DNA from: Maricaulis sp034659015
GTDB taxonomy: Bacteria; Pseudomonadota; Alphaproteobacteria; Caulobacterales; Maricaulaceae
Length of the DNA: 64,000 nucleotides
NCBI GenBank assembly: GCA_034659015.1
Contig: JAYEGL010000002.1
Location: forward strand, 496,001-560,000
Direction: 5' to 3'
The notes under the pieces are model-generated. The model did no database searches. It saw only the letters and a list, made by a program, of their open reading frames with translations, and was not told the DNA's origin. The translations under genes and the position numbers were made by a program. The first letter of the stretch is position 1. Every line of letters begins with the position of its first letter. Below, one piece after another: positions 49,515 to 58,891 of this stretch.

Positions 49515-49558
49515 GGATCGGCTATACTGGGCTTTCGACGAATCAGAAGGCGTAAGGC

Positions 49559-51835
49559 ATGGGCGATCATTTCGATCCCGACGGCGGGCACATAATCGAG
49601 GAACCGTTCGAGGAGGCGCTGTCGCGGCGCTATCTCGCCTACGCGCTTTCCACGATCACCCAGCGGGCCCTGCCGGATGCGCGCGACGGGCTGAAGCCGG
49701 TGCACCGGCGCCTGCTCTACGCCATGCGCGAGCTGAAGCTGAACCCGGACCAGGCGTTCAAGAAGTCGGCCCGCGTGGTCGGCGACGTGATCGGTAAATA
49801 CCACCCGCACGGCGACCAGGCCGTCTATGACGCGCTGGTGCGTCTCGCCCAGGACTTCGCCTCGCGCTATCCGCTGGTCGAGGGGCAGGGCAATTTCGGC
49901 AATATCGACGGCGATGGCGCGGCCGCCATGCGTTACACCGAGGCGCGCCTGACCAAGGCCGCCGAGCTGCTGCTGCGCGATATCGAGCACGGCACGGTGG
50001 ATTTCGAGGAGACCTATGACGGCTCGGAAAACGAGCCGCTGGTCCTGCCCGGCGCCTTCCCGAACCTGCTCGCCAACGGCTCGACGGGCATCGCCGTGGG
50101 CATGGCGACCTCCATCCCGCCGCACAATGTCGCCGAGATCTGCGCCGCGGCGCAGGCCCTGATCGCCAATCCGGACACCGAGACCGACGCGCTCCTGAAA
50201 CATGTGAAGGGGCCGGACTTCCCGACAGGCGGCACGATCGTGGAAGGCCCCGCGGCGATCCGCGAGGCCTACGAGACCGGCCGCGGCGGGTTCCGCGTGC
50301 GGGCGAAATGGGAGAAGGAAGACCTCGGCCGCGGCATGTGGCGCGTCGTGGTGACCGAGATCCCCTACCTGGTGCAGAAGTCCAAACTGGTCGAGCGCAT
50401 CGCCCATCTGATGGACGCCAAGAAGCTCCCCCTGCTGGACGATATCCTGGACGAGAGTGCCGAGGATATCCGCCTGGTGCTGGAGCCCAAGTCCAAGCTG
50501 GTCGATCCGGACATGCTGATGGAGTCGGTGTTCAAACTCACCGATCTGGAAACGCGCATCTCGCTCAACATGAATGTGCTCGATCCGACGGGCACGCCGC
50601 GGGTGATCGGGCTGCGCGAAGCGCTGCAGATCTGGCTGGAGCACCGCCGCGAAGTCGCCGTGCGCCGGGCCGAGACACGCCTGGCCAAGGTGGAGGACCG
50701 GCTGGAAGTGCTGGCCGGCTATCTCATCGTCTATGCCGATCTGGACGAGGTGATCCGCATCATCCGTTTCGAGGACGAGCCCAAGGCCAAGCTGATCGAG
50801 ACATTCGAACTGACCGAACGCCAGGCCGAGGCGATCCTCAACATGCGCCTGCGCGCCCTGCGCAAGCTGGAAGAGCTGGAAATCCGCAAGGAAGACAAGG
50901 CACTCCGGGCAGAACGCAAGGAGCTCAAGGAACTTATCGGCTCGGCGGAGAAGCAGTGGCAGAAGGTGGGCGACGAGATCGCCGAGGTCGCCGACTACTA
51001 CGCGCAATCCACGCCGCTGGGCCGGCGGCGCACCGATTTCGGCGAAGCGCCGGACATTGCCGGCGATGCGCCGATCGAGGCCTTCGTGGTGCGCGAGCCG
51101 ATCACGGCCGTGCTCTCCGAGCGGGGCTGGGTGCGGGCGCTGAAGGGGCATATCAACGACGTCACCGAGCTGAAATTCAAGGAGGGCGACCGCTCCGCCT
51201 TCGCCGTGAAGTGCGAGACGACGGACAAGCTGCTCATGTTCGCAACCGACGGGCGGTTCTATACGCTGGAAGCCTCCAAGCTTCCCGGCGGGCGCGGCCA
51301 TGGCGAGCCCGTGCGTCTGCATGTCGATCTGCCCGAGGATGCCGCCCCGATCGGCCTGTTCAAATACGATCCGGAGCGCACGCTGCTGGTGGCCTCGACG
51401 GGCAATACCGGTTTCCGCATCCAGGAAAAGGACTGTGTCGCCATGAAGAAGGGCGGCAAGCAGATCCTCAACGTCATGGAAGGCGATGAGGCGCTGCTGT
51501 GCATCCCGGCCATGGGCGACATGTGCGCCCTGATCGGCGAGAACAAGAAACTGCTCGTCTTCCCGCTCGAGGAAATCCCGGTGATGAGCCGCGGCAAGGG
51601 CGTGCGCCTGATGGGCGGCAAGGGCGCCAAACTGGCCGATGCCACGACCTTCGCGGCAGAGGAGGGGCTGACCTGGCTCGACGGGGCCGGCCGGCGCTTC
51701 AACCTGGAAGACTGGGAGCTGTGGACCGCCAAGCGGGCCCAGGCCGGCCGGATGGCGCCGCGCGGCTTCCCGCGTTCGCTCCGCTTTGCTCCGCGCGGCT
51801 CGGAATTCCTCGCTTCACAGGCGAAGGCGGAATAG
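49559..51835 (+). CDS. parC: DNA topoisomerase IV subunit A
   Basis: 758 residues. Breakage-reunion domain with the catalytic tyrosine Y126 in AAMRYTEARL, and EGQGNFGNIDGDG. The quinolone pocket reads HPHGDQAVYD, with Q87 where E. coli ParC has S80. A coiled-coil region spans about 420-480 (ELEIRKEDKALRAERKELKE) and the C-terminal beta-pinwheel begins near 510. The form without the GyrA-box, and the order with lemA, favour ParC over GyrA. parE is not in the window. Confidence 0.94.
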   Translation: MGDHFDPDGGHIIEEPFEEALSRRYLAYALSTITQRALPDARDGLKPVHRRLLYAMRELKLNPDQAFKKSARVVGDVIGKYHPHGDQAVYDALVRLAQDFASRYPLVEGQGNFGNIDGDGAAAMRYTEARLTKAAELLLRDIEHGTVDFEETYDGSENEPLVLPGAFPNLLANGSTGIAVGMATSIPPHNVAEICAAAQALIANPDTETDALLKHVKGPDFPTGGTIVEGPAAIREAYETGRGGFRVRAKWEKEDLGRGMWRVVVTEIPYLVQKSKLVERIAHLMDAKKLPLLDDILDESAEDIRLVLEPKSKLVDPDMLMESVFKLTDLETRISLNMNVLDPTGTPRVIGLREALQIWLEHRREVAVRRAETRLAKVEDRLEVLAGYLIVYADLDEVIRIIRFEDEPKAKLIETFELTERQAEAILNMRLRALRKLEELEIRKEDKALRAERKELKELIGSAEKQWQKVGDEIAEVADYYAQSTPLGRRRTDFGEAPDIAGDAPIEAFVVREPITAVLSERGWVRALKGHINDVTELKFKEGDRSAFAVKCETTDKLLMFATDGRFYTLEASKLPGGRGHGEPVRLHVDLPEDAAPIGLFKYDPERTLLVASTGNTGFRIQEKDCVAMKKGGKQILNVMEGDEALLCIPAMGDMCALIGENKKLLVFPLEEIPVMSRGKGVRLMGGKGAKLADATTFAAEEGLTWLDGAGRRFNLEDWELWTAKRAQAGRMAPRGFPRSLRFAPRGSEFLASQAKAE

Positions 51836-51881
51836 GTAAGTCTCGTAAAACACACATCGTCCTTCTCACGGGAGACACGTC

Positions 51882-52433
51882 ATGGACGCCGGTATCATTC
51901 TTCTGATCCTTGTGATCGCGATCGGGATCTTCCTGGTCATGGTCTACAACCGGCTCGTCGCGCTTCGGCAGACGTGCAACCAGGCCTGGGGCGATATCGA
52001 CGTCCAGCTGAAACAGCGCCACGACCTCGTCCCCAATCTCGTGGAGACGGTGAAGGGCTACGCCTCCCACGAGAAGGAGACGCTGGAAAACGTCACCAAG
52101 GCGCGCCAGCAGGCGATCGATGCGGATTCGCTGAAGGGCCTGGCCGAGGCGGAGAACATGCTCTCCGGCGCCCTGCGCCAGCTTTTCGCCCTGTCGGAAA
52201 GCTATCCGGACCTCAAGGCGAACCAGAACTTCCTGTCGCTGCAGACCGAGCTGGCCGATCTGGAAAACAAGATCGCGGCGGCCCGCCGCTTCTTCAACAA
52301 TACGGTCAACGAGTACAACACGGCGACCGAGCAATTCCCCGCGGTGGTGATCGCCAACTCGATGGGCTTCCAGCAGCGCGAATACTTCGAAGTCGGCGAA
52401 ACCGAACGGGCCGCCCCGAAGGTGCAGTTCTAG
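51882..52433 (+). CDS. lemA: LemA family protein
   Basis: 183 residues. One N-terminal membrane helix (GIILLILVIAIGIFLVMVY), then the all-helical LemA domain with VALRQTCNQAWGDIDVQLKQ, HDLVPNLVETVKGYASHE and ARRFFNNTVNEYNT. Its biochemical role is not settled; the gene is often beside an M48 protease, as here after a mosaic repeat. GGGAG lies 8 nt upstream. Confidence 0.93.
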   Translation: MDAGIILLILVIAIGIFLVMVYNRLVALRQTCNQAWGDIDVQLKQRHDLVPNLVETVKGYASHEKETLENVTKARQQAIDADSLKGLAEAENMLSGALRQLFALSESYPDLKANQNFLSLQTELADLENKIAAARRFFNNTVNEYNTATEQFPAVVIANSMGFQQREYFEVGETERAAPKVQF

Positions 52434-52464
52434 GGCGATGCTTGTCCGGGTTCTGGCCATTCCG

Positions 52465-52605
52465 TCCTCGCCCTTGATGGGCGAGGGGGACCGCTGCGCA
52501 GCAGCGGTGGAGTGGGTGGGAGCGAGGTCTCGGCCGGTTTGTTCACACCGGGATTCACCCCTTCCACCCGGCTTCGCCGGGCACCTTCCCCATCAAGGGG
52601 AAGGA
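52465..52605. repeat. intergenic mosaic element, family A copy 3
   Basis: About 141 bp, same orientation as the copy at 47357: left hairpin CCTCGCCCTTGATGGGCGAG, middle CACCGGGATTCACCCCTTCC, CCCGGCTTCGCCGGG stem and right hairpin on CTTCCCCATCAAGGGGAAG. Lies between lemA and the M48 protease gene. Confidence 0.75.
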
Positions 52606-52623
52606 TAAGCTGGGGCGTGCGCC

Positions 52624-53643
52624 ATGTTCCTGACCGCCACCGGGCTTCGCTCCCATATCTGGAACAATAACCTGAAATCCGTCCTGCTGCTGGCCGGGTT
52701 TCCCGTTCTTCTGGTCCTGCTCGGTCTGGCGGTCACCTGGCTGACGTTCGGCCTGGCGGACCCTTATGCCGGCGGCTACGCCGCCAAGGGGGCCGCAGCG
52801 GACCCGGTGTCGGCCGAACTGGCCCGTCTTCCCGCGATTGCCGCCTGGTCGCTGGGCCTTGCGGCGGTCTGGTTCGTGATCGCCTGGATCTTCCACCAGT
52901 CGATGATCAATGCCGCCACCGGCGCGCGGCCGATCACCCGCAAACAGGAGACGCGGGTGTGGAACCTTCTGGAGAACCTCTGCATCTCGCGTGGCATAAC
53001 CATGCCGAAACTGGCGGTGATCGAGACCGGGGCTCTCAATGCCTACGCCTCCGGCCTGCGCGAGGGGCAGTACACGGTCACCGTGACGCGCGGCCTGATC
53101 GAGACCCTCGACGATGCCGAGCTGGAGGCCGTGCTCGCCCACGAGCTCTCCCACATCCGGCACAATGATGTCCGCCTCCTGGTGATCGCCATCATCTTCG
53201 TCGGGATCATCTCGTTCGTGGCCGAAATGGTGTTCCGGCGGATCTTCTGGTTCGGACTGCGGGCCGGCGGCGACCGGCGCTCGGGCGGCCGGTCCGGCGG
53301 GCTGGTGATCGTCGCCGGCCTGGCGATCATGGCGATCGCCTATCTGCTGGCGATCGCGATCCGTTTTTCCCTGTCGCGCCGGCGCGAATACATGGCCGAT
53401 GCCGGGGCCGTCGAACTGACGCACAATCCCGACGCCATGATCGCGGCCTTGCGCAAGATTTCCGGGCATTCCGTGATCGAAAAGGCGCCCGACGAAGTGC
53501 GCGAGATGTTCATCGAGAACCCGAAATCGGGTTTCATCGGCCTGTTCGCGACCCACCCGCCGATCCCGAAGCGCATCGAGATGCTGGTGAAATATGCCGG
53601 CGGAACGCCGTCGCTCGGCCGGTCGAGCGTGCCAGAGGTCTAG
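52624..53643 (+). CDS. M48-family membrane metalloprotease, HtpX-like
   Basis: 339 residues. Membrane helices near 19-40 and 72-90, then the zinc motif HELSH (H173, E174, H177) in AVLAHELSHIRHND, two more helices around 184-200 and 226-248, and the third ligand region RRREYMADAGAV. A C-terminal FATHPPIPKRIEML is typical. Inner-membrane quality-control protease by family. Paired with lemA as in many genomes. Confidence 0.92.
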   Translation: MFLTATGLRSHIWNNNLKSVLLLAGFPVLLVLLGLAVTWLTFGLADPYAGGYAAKGAAADPVSAELARLPAIAAWSLGLAAVWFVIAWIFHQSMINAATGARPITRKQETRVWNLLENLCISRGITMPKLAVIETGALNAYASGLREGQYTVTVTRGLIETLDDAELEAVLAHELSHIRHNDVRLLVIAIIFVGIISFVAEMVFRRIFWFGLRAGGDRRSGGRSGGLVIVAGLAIMAIAYLLAIAIRFSLSRRREYMADAGAVELTHNPDAMIAALRKISGHSVIEKAPDEVREMFIENPKSGFIGLFATHPPIPKRIEMLVKYAGGTPSLGRSSVPEV

Positions 53644-53747
53644 AATTTTCAAGCCGTTATGATGCCACGGCGTTTCCGCCTGGCGGTATGAGGATGTGCG
53701 GGATGCCGGCGTCTTGCCTCACAGGCCTTCCGATTTCACGCTCATAT

Positions 53748-53864
53748 TTCTCCCGGCCGAAGCCCGGCCTTGAGCCGGGCGCAGAGCCGGGACCGACCGC
53801 GGGGCATTTCCAGCGATGAGTCTCCCGTTGGTCCCGGATAGCGCTGCCGCGCTTCCGGGAAAAT
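53748..53864. repeat. intergenic palindromic element, family D copy 2
   Basis: About 117 bp with TCTCCCGGCCGAAGCCCGG at the left and CGCTTCCGGGAAAAT at the right, similar in order to the copy at 22800-22916. It shares the 406-bp gap after the M48 gene with a family C element. Confidence 0.65.
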
Positions 53865-53896
53865 GGGTGGAGAAAAACGATATCTATCGCCCTTTC

Positions 53897-54027
53897 AACC
53901 GTCATCCTGACGAAAGTCAGGATCTATCGCGCGAGGCGCAATCGCGGCAGGACGGGAAACACCCGGTTTCATGAGCCGGGCCCTGACTGAAGCCTGCGCC
54001 CGCGAAAACGGGTGTCAGGGTGACGGT
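53897..54027. repeat. intergenic palindromic element, family C copy 4
   Basis: About 131 bp opening AACCGTCATCCTGACG and closing TGTCAGGGTGACGGTGG. The internal ATCCTGACGAAAGTCAGGAT stem replaces the ATCCCAGCGAAAGCTGGG form of copy 3, so the ends are conserved with compensating changes. Confidence 0.6.
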
Positions 54028-54049
54028 GGTTGGTGCTGCCCCTGTCCGC

Positions 54050-55159
54050 CTAAGCGTCCTTAGCTGGCGTGTCGTCACCCGCTTCCGTTCCCTCCGCCTC
54101 CAGCAGTCCCGAATAGGTCTCCCGGAAGATGAACCAGACCGAGGTGAAGAGGGCGGCGATGACCGGGCCGATGATGATGCCCACGGCGCCGAACAGGGTG
54201 AGCCCGCCCAGGGTGGAGATCAGCACCATCAGGTCGGACATGCGCGCATCCTTGCCGACCAGGGCCGGGCGCAGGAGATTGTCCGAGGTCGACACCACGA
54301 TGGCGCCCCAGACGGCCAGGGCTATGCCGGGCACGACCTGGCCGGACGCGGTCAGCCAGATGGCGGCGGGCACCCAGACCAGCGGCGGACCGATCATCGG
54401 GATGATGGAGAGCAGGGCCGTCACCGCACCCCAGAAAATCGCGCCGGGAACGCCGGCGACGTAGAGGCCGGCGCCGGTCAGAACGCCCTGGACGAGGGCG
54501 ATCACGAAAGTGCCCTTCACCGTGGCGCGGATGGTGGAGATGGCGCGTTCGGCCAGCAGGTCGCGGTCTTCCTTGGTCATCGGCAGGAGGCTTAGGGCCT
54601 GGCGGGCGCTCTCGCGGCCGGTCATCAGGAAATAGTAGAGCGCATAGACCAGGATGAAGAAGTTCAGTGTGGCGACCAGAAAGCCGCCCGTACCGGCGCG
54701 CAGGCTGGAGACCAGAAGGCGGCCGACCGTGCCGGCGAGATTGCCCAGCTGGGTCGTGATCGTGGCCTGGTACTGGATGATGGTCTCGCGGAAAGGCATC
54801 CAGTCCGGCAGCCCGTAAAGCCCGTCATCGCGGATCTGCGAGACCTGGTTCTGGACCCAGGGGGTGACCCTCTGCGTGATGTCGATCGCCTGTTCGGCGA
54901 CGACGCCAAGCAAAATGGTCGCGGGAATGACGAAGGCCAGGACCGATCCGGTCACCAGCAGGATCGCGGCCAGCCGTGGCCTTTCACCGAGATGGCGCGC
55001 CAGCCAGCGGTGCGGCACGGACAGGAAAAGCGCGATTACCCCGGCCAGGAAGAGCGTGGCGAGATAGTCGCGGATCATCCAGGCAAAGACGGTGGTGATG
55101 CCCAGCGCCAGGACCGCGATGAAGACCCGTTCCAGCTCGATCTTGTTGAGCGACGTCAT
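54050..55159 (-). CDS. AI-2E family transporter (PerM/YdiK-like)
   Basis: 369 residues with about eight hydrophobic segments. Two N-terminal helices (VFIAVLALGITTVFAW and LATLFLAGVIALFLSV), a periplasmic stretch around 95-145, then the conserved region SIIPMIGPPLVWVPAAIWL and a final GLTLFGAVGIIIGPVIAALF. Members were first linked to autoinducer-2 release, but many act as ion antiporters or have no known substrate, so the name is a family label only. Confidence 0.9.
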   Translation of the reverse strand: MTSLNKIELERVFIAVLALGITTVFAWMIRDYLATLFLAGVIALFLSVPHRWLARHLGERPRLAAILLVTGSVLAFVIPATILLGVVAEQAIDITQRVTPWVQNQVSQIRDDGLYGLPDWMPFRETIIQYQATITTQLGNLAGTVGRLLVSSLRAGTGGFLVATLNFFILVYALYYFLMTGRESARQALSLLPMTKEDRDLLAERAISTIRATVKGTFVIALVQGVLTGAGLYVAGVPGAIFWGAVTALLSIIPMIGPPLVWVPAAIWLTASGQVVPGIALAVWGAIVVSTSDNLLRPALVGKDARMSDLMVLISTLGGLTLFGAVGIIIGPVIAALFTSVWFIFRETYSGLLEAEGTEAGDDTPAKDA

Positions 55160-55183
55160 CGACCGGATGTCCTTTGTTTTCAG

Positions 55184-55325
55184 CCACCCCCTTGATGGGG
55201 GAGGTGGGCCGGGGCGCAGCCCCGGCTCGGAGGGGGTGGGGGCGAGGTCACCGTGAATTTTCCTCTACCGGGATTCGCCCCTTCCGCCCGGCTTCGCCGG
55301 ACACCTTCCCCGTCAAGGGGAAGGA
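55184..55325. repeat. intergenic mosaic element, family A copy 4
   Basis: About 142 bp, same orientation as the copies at 47357 and 52465. Left hairpin CCACCCCCTTGATGGGGGAG, a CCGGGGCGCAGCCCCGG stem, CGGGATTCGCCCCTTCCG, CCGGCTTCGCCGG and right hairpin CCTTCCCCGTCAAGGGGAAG. It lies between the divergent AI-2E gene and the end of the TRAP operon. Confidence 0.75.
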
Positions 55326-55339
55326 CGAAGAGGCGCGAT

Positions 55340-56935
55340 CTAGCCATAAAGCCATGACGGCAGCCCGGTGGCCAGCCAGGGCAGGGTGGCCACGGCGAGG
55401 ATGGCCAGAAGCTGGATGATCACGAAGGGAATGGCACCGCGATAGATATCGGTCGTCTTCACGGCGTCCGGCGCCACACCGCGCAGGTAGAACAGCGCGA
55501 AGCCGAAGGGCGGGGTGAGGAAGCTGGTCTGCAGGTTCATCGCCATCAGCACACCCAGCCAGACCGGGTCGACCCCCATCATCAGAAGGATCGGCGCGAC
55601 GATCGGCACCACCACGAAAGTGATCTCGATGAAGTCGAGGAAGAAGCCGAGCACGAACATCACCAGCATGACCACGGCCAGCGCGCCGAACACGCCGCCG
55701 GGCACGGCTTCCAGTGCCGCCTGGACCGTTTCGTCGCCGCCCAGCTCGCGGAAGATGAGCGAGAAGAGCGAGGCCCCGATCAGGATGACGAAGACCATGG
55801 CGGAAATCGTCGCGGTCGAACTCATCACCTCGTCGAGCACGCCATTGCGCTTGAGCCGCCACAGGCTGAGGCCGGCGCCGAGCAGTGTCAGAGCCGACAG
55901 CACGGCCGCCGCAACCGCGCCGGGCAGGCCCAGATCGGTGACATAGAGGCGCTCGCCGGTGACGATGTTGGGCACGACGACGAGCGCGATCAGGCCGATC
56001 AGGGCGATCAGGCCGAGATAGGCGATCCACTGACCGGTCCTGGGGTTGGCGTCCGACCCGGCATTGCGGGCCCCGGCAATGAAGCTGGCGCCCACGGCGC
56101 CGACACCGGCGGCTTCGGTCGGGGTCGCCAGGCCGGTCAGGATCGAGCCCAGCACCGCCACGATCAGCGCCAGCGGCGGCACCAGGGCGTGCAGGATCGC
56201 GCTCCAGCTGGCATGGGCCTCCGAGGCCGGCGCGGCGGGTGCGCTGTCCGGTTTCCAGATCGCCACGACGATCTGGTAGGCGATGTAGAGACCGACCAGC
56301 AGGAGGCCGGGGATCAGCGCGCCGGCAAAGAGATCGCCGACCGAGACGATATCCGGCGAGAAAATCCCCTGGGCGCGCTGGGCTTCCTGGTAGGCGTTGG
56401 AGATCTGGTCGCCCAGCAGCACGAGCACGATGGAGGGCGGGATGATCTGGCCGAGCGTGCCCGAGGCCGCGATCGAGCCGGCCGCGAGCGCCGGATCGTA
56501 ACCGCGCTTGAGCATGGTGGGCAGGGACAGGAGGCCCATCGTCACCACGGTCGCGCCGACAATGCCGGTCGAGGCGGCCAGCAGCGCGCCGACGACGACG
56601 ACGGAGATCCCCAGCCCGCCGCGCAGCGTGCCGAAGAGCGCCCCCATCGCCTCGAGCAATTCCTCGGCGATACGGGATTTTTCCAGCATCACGCCCATGA
56701 AGACGAAGAGCGGCACGGCGACCAGGATGGAGCGGTCCATCTCCATCAGATTGCCGTAGATGCGCTGCGGGAAGGCGCGGAAATGGATCGGGTCGAACAG
56801 GTTCAGCGCGATGCCGATGAAGGCGAAGGCGAGGGCCACGCCGGCCAGGGTGAAAGCCACCGGATAGCCGCGCAGCAGGGCCGCGAAGGCGGCCACGAAC
56901 ATCAGGAAGGGCAGGATCTCGATCAGCATGGCCAT
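55340..56935 (-). CDS. dctM: TRAP transporter large permease (DctM/TakM type)
   Basis: 531 residues with about a dozen membrane helices, longer than the usual 430 because of an inserted region around 235-330 with extra helices. Signatures: VAVPLFVFMGVMLEKSRIAE, GIVGATVVTMGLLSLPTMLK, GSIAASGTLGQIIPPSIVLV and FLDFIEITFVVVPIVAPILL. Forms the sodium-coupled channel of a TRAP system. GGGAGG is 9 nt before the ATG and the small subunit stop is 4 bp upstream, so the two are coupled. The extended form is common in the TakP group that imports 2-oxo acids. Confidence 0.93.
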   Translation of the reverse strand: MAMLIEILPFLMFVAAFAALLRGYPVAFTLAGVALAFAFIGIALNLFDPIHFRAFPQRIYGNLMEMDRSILVAVPLFVFMGVMLEKSRIAEELLEAMGALFGTLRGGLGISVVVVGALLAASTGIVGATVVTMGLLSLPTMLKRGYDPALAAGSIAASGTLGQIIPPSIVLVLLGDQISNAYQEAQRAQGIFSPDIVSVGDLFAGALIPGLLLVGLYIAYQIVVAIWKPDSAPAAPASEAHASWSAILHALVPPLALIVAVLGSILTGLATPTEAAGVGAVGASFIAGARNAGSDANPRTGQWIAYLGLIALIGLIALVVVPNIVTGERLYVTDLGLPGAVAAAVLSALTLLGAGLSLWRLKRNGVLDEVMSSTATISAMVFVILIGASLFSLIFRELGGDETVQAALEAVPGGVFGALAVVMLVMFVLGFFLDFIEITFVVVPIVAPILLMMGVDPVWLGVLMAMNLQTSFLTPPFGFALFYLRGVAPDAVKTTDIYRGAIPFVIIQLLAILAVATLPWLATGLPSWLYG

Positions 56936-56939
56936 CGCG

Positions 56940-57719
56940 TCACACCTCCCCCTGGAAGGTGTCGGGAAGGTCGGGCGCCTTCTGACCGCCGATCGTCATG
57001 GCGGCCCGGGCGGCCATGGAGAAGCCCTGCAGGATCATCAGTACAGCAAAGACGGGAATGGCCGTCTTCAGCAGGAAGACGAAGGCGAGACCGTCGCTCT
57101 CGCGCGAGCGCTCCAGAATCCGCCAGGTCGAATTCATATAGCCCGTCGAGGACCACAGGATGAGGAAGCTCATGGGCATCAGGGCGAGATAGGTGCCGAT
57201 GAGGTCGGTCCAGGCCTTACCCCGCTCGCTCAGCCTGGCGTAGAGCACGTCGACGCGGACATGGCCGCCATTGAGCAGCGCCGAGGCCGAGGCGAGCAGG
57301 AAGAGCAGGGCGTGCATGTAGATCACGCTCTCCTGCAGCTTGGTCGAGGCATAGCCGAAGACATAGCGCTGGATCACGATGACGGCGGTCGCCACGACCA
57401 GGCCCAGGGCGAACCAGCGCGCTGCGCCGCCCACCGTGGTGGTGATCGTGTCGAGAATGGCGATCGCCCGGCGCTCGAAATTCCAGGCGCCCTCGGGCAC
57501 GGACAGGAAGCGCCCCATCAGCGCGGTCAGCAAGGGCAGCAGCAGGACGGGCGAGACGAAGAGCCCGATCCGCAACAGCCAGCCGCCCGCCGTCTGCGCC
57601 CATCCCGCGAGATGCGCATTCGCCCAGCCGGCCACACCGCCTCCGGTGAGCGCGTCGAGCACGGTCAGGGCGATGGCGAAGGCCATCGCGGCCAGGATCA
57701 GCCGGTCGCCGGGACGCAT
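56940..57719 (-). CDS. dctQ: TRAP transporter small permease (DctQ/TakQ type)
   Basis: 259 residues, larger than the typical 170: two extra N-terminal helices (about 7-25 and 45-70) precede the four-helix DctQ core from about residue 90 (AILDTITTTVGGAARWFALG, HALLFLLASASALLNGGHVR). The ATG 5 bp after the binding-protein stop is chosen; a longer frame overlapping that gene is unlikely. Pairs with the large permease in the inner membrane. Confidence 0.9.
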   Translation of the reverse strand: MRPGDRLILAAMAFAIALTVLDALTGGGVAGWANAHLAGWAQTAGGWLLRIGLFVSPVLLLPLLTALMGRFLSVPEGAWNFERRAIAILDTITTTVGGAARWFALGLVVATAVIVIQRYVFGYASTKLQESVIYMHALLFLLASASALLNGGHVRVDVLYARLSERGKAWTDLIGTYLALMPMSFLILWSSTGYMNSTWRILERSRESDGLAFVFLLKTAIPVFAVLMILQGFSMAARAAMTIGGQKAPDLPDTFQGEV

Positions 57720-57724
57720 CGCGA

Positions 57725-58846
57725 TCAGCCGCCGAGCACGCGTTCGCGCTGAACCATGTAGGGCATTTCGGAGACCCGGCCCCACTGGCGCATCTTGTTG
57801 CGGGCGTCCAGATAGCTTTCGTAGACGCGGCGGGTCATGGCATCGGCATTGCCCGTATCGGCCACGACCTGTTCGGAAATCTCGCCGATCCGCGTCCAGA
57901 TGTCGTCCGAGAAGCTGCGCAGCTCCACGCCGTGCTCATTGGCGAGCACGTCGAGCGCGACGGCGTTCTGCTGCTGGAACTCGGCCAGCGATAGATTGTT
58001 GGCCGTCAGGCAGGCGGACTGGATGATCGCCTTGTGATCGTCGGCCAGCTCGTCCCAGACCGTGCGGTTGATGCCGACACCGAGACAGGAGCCCGGCTCG
58101 TGGAAGCCCGGCCCGTAGTAGAAGGGCGCCTCGCGGTAGAAGCCGAAGGCGAGGTCGTTCCAGGGACCGACCCATTCGGTGGCGTCGATCGTGCCGTTCT
58201 GCAGCGCCGGGTAGATCTCGCCGCCCGACAGGGTGACGGCGGCGCCGCCCAGCTCGCGCAGCACGTTGCCGCCGAGACCCGGAATGCGCATGCGCAGACC
58301 GCGGAAGTCTTCCAGCGTGTTGATCTCGCGCTTGAACCAGCCGCCCATCTGGTGGCCGGAATTGCCCGCCTGGAAGGGTTTAATGTTGAACTGGCCGGCC
58401 AGTTCGTCCCACAGCGCCTGGCCGCCGCCATACTCCACCCAGCCCATGATCTCGTAGGCGGTCATGCCCATCGGCACGGCGGTGAAGAAGTTGAACGCCG
58501 GCGACTTGCCCTGCCAGTAGTATTCCGCGCCGTGATACATGTCCGCCGTGCCTTCGGAGACGGCGTCGAAGGCCTCGAAGGCGCTGACGATCTCGCCGGC
58601 CGCATAGACGCGCACGTCCAGCGAACCGCCCGACATGCGGTTGATATAGTCGGCGGCATTGTTGGCCGCGGTGCCCAGGCCGGGGAAGTTGGCCGGCCAG
58701 GTCGTCACCATGCGCAGGCGTTTCACGCCGCGATTGACGGCCGGGGCCGCTGGCGCGGCGCCGTCTTGCTGTCCGGTATCCCCGCAGGCGGTCGCCACCG
58801 TCGCAGCGGCAACGGCACCGCCGCTGATGAATGTGCGTCGATCCAT
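57725..58846 (-). CDS. dctP: TRAP transporter substrate-binding protein (DctP/TakP type), Tat lipoprotein-like
   Basis: 373 residues. The N-terminus MDRRTFISGG is a twin-arginine signal, and VATAC|GD right after the hydrophobic stretch looks like a lipobox, so the protein may be exported folded and lipid-anchored. DctP fold with TTWPANFPGLGT, AAGEIVSAFEAFDAVSEGTA, YHGAEYYWQGKSPAFNFF, IDATEWVGPWNDLAFGF and a C-terminal HEPGSCLGVGINRTVWDEL. The motif set is like TakP, which binds 2-oxo acids such as pyruvate; the substrate is inferred. First gene of the three-gene operon, with GGGGGA 6 nt upstream of the ATG. Confidence 0.9.
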   Translation of the reverse strand: MDRRTFISGGAVAAATVATACGDTGQQDGAAPAAPAVNRGVKRLRMVTTWPANFPGLGTAANNAADYINRMSGGSLDVRVYAAGEIVSAFEAFDAVSEGTADMYHGAEYYWQGKSPAFNFFTAVPMGMTAYEIMGWVEYGGGQALWDELAGQFNIKPFQAGNSGHQMGGWFKREINTLEDFRGLRMRIPGLGGNVLRELGGAAVTLSGGEIYPALQNGTIDATEWVGPWNDLAFGFYREAPFYYGPGFHEPGSCLGVGINRTVWDELADDHKAIIQSACLTANNLSLAEFQQQNAVALDVLANEHGVELRSFSDDIWTRIGEISEQVVADTGNADAMTRRVYESYLDARNKMRQWGRVSEMPYMVQRERVLGG

Positions 58847-58891
58847 GTCTTTCCCCCTTGAAGGATCGTTCAACCGTCCGGCCGGACGGTC

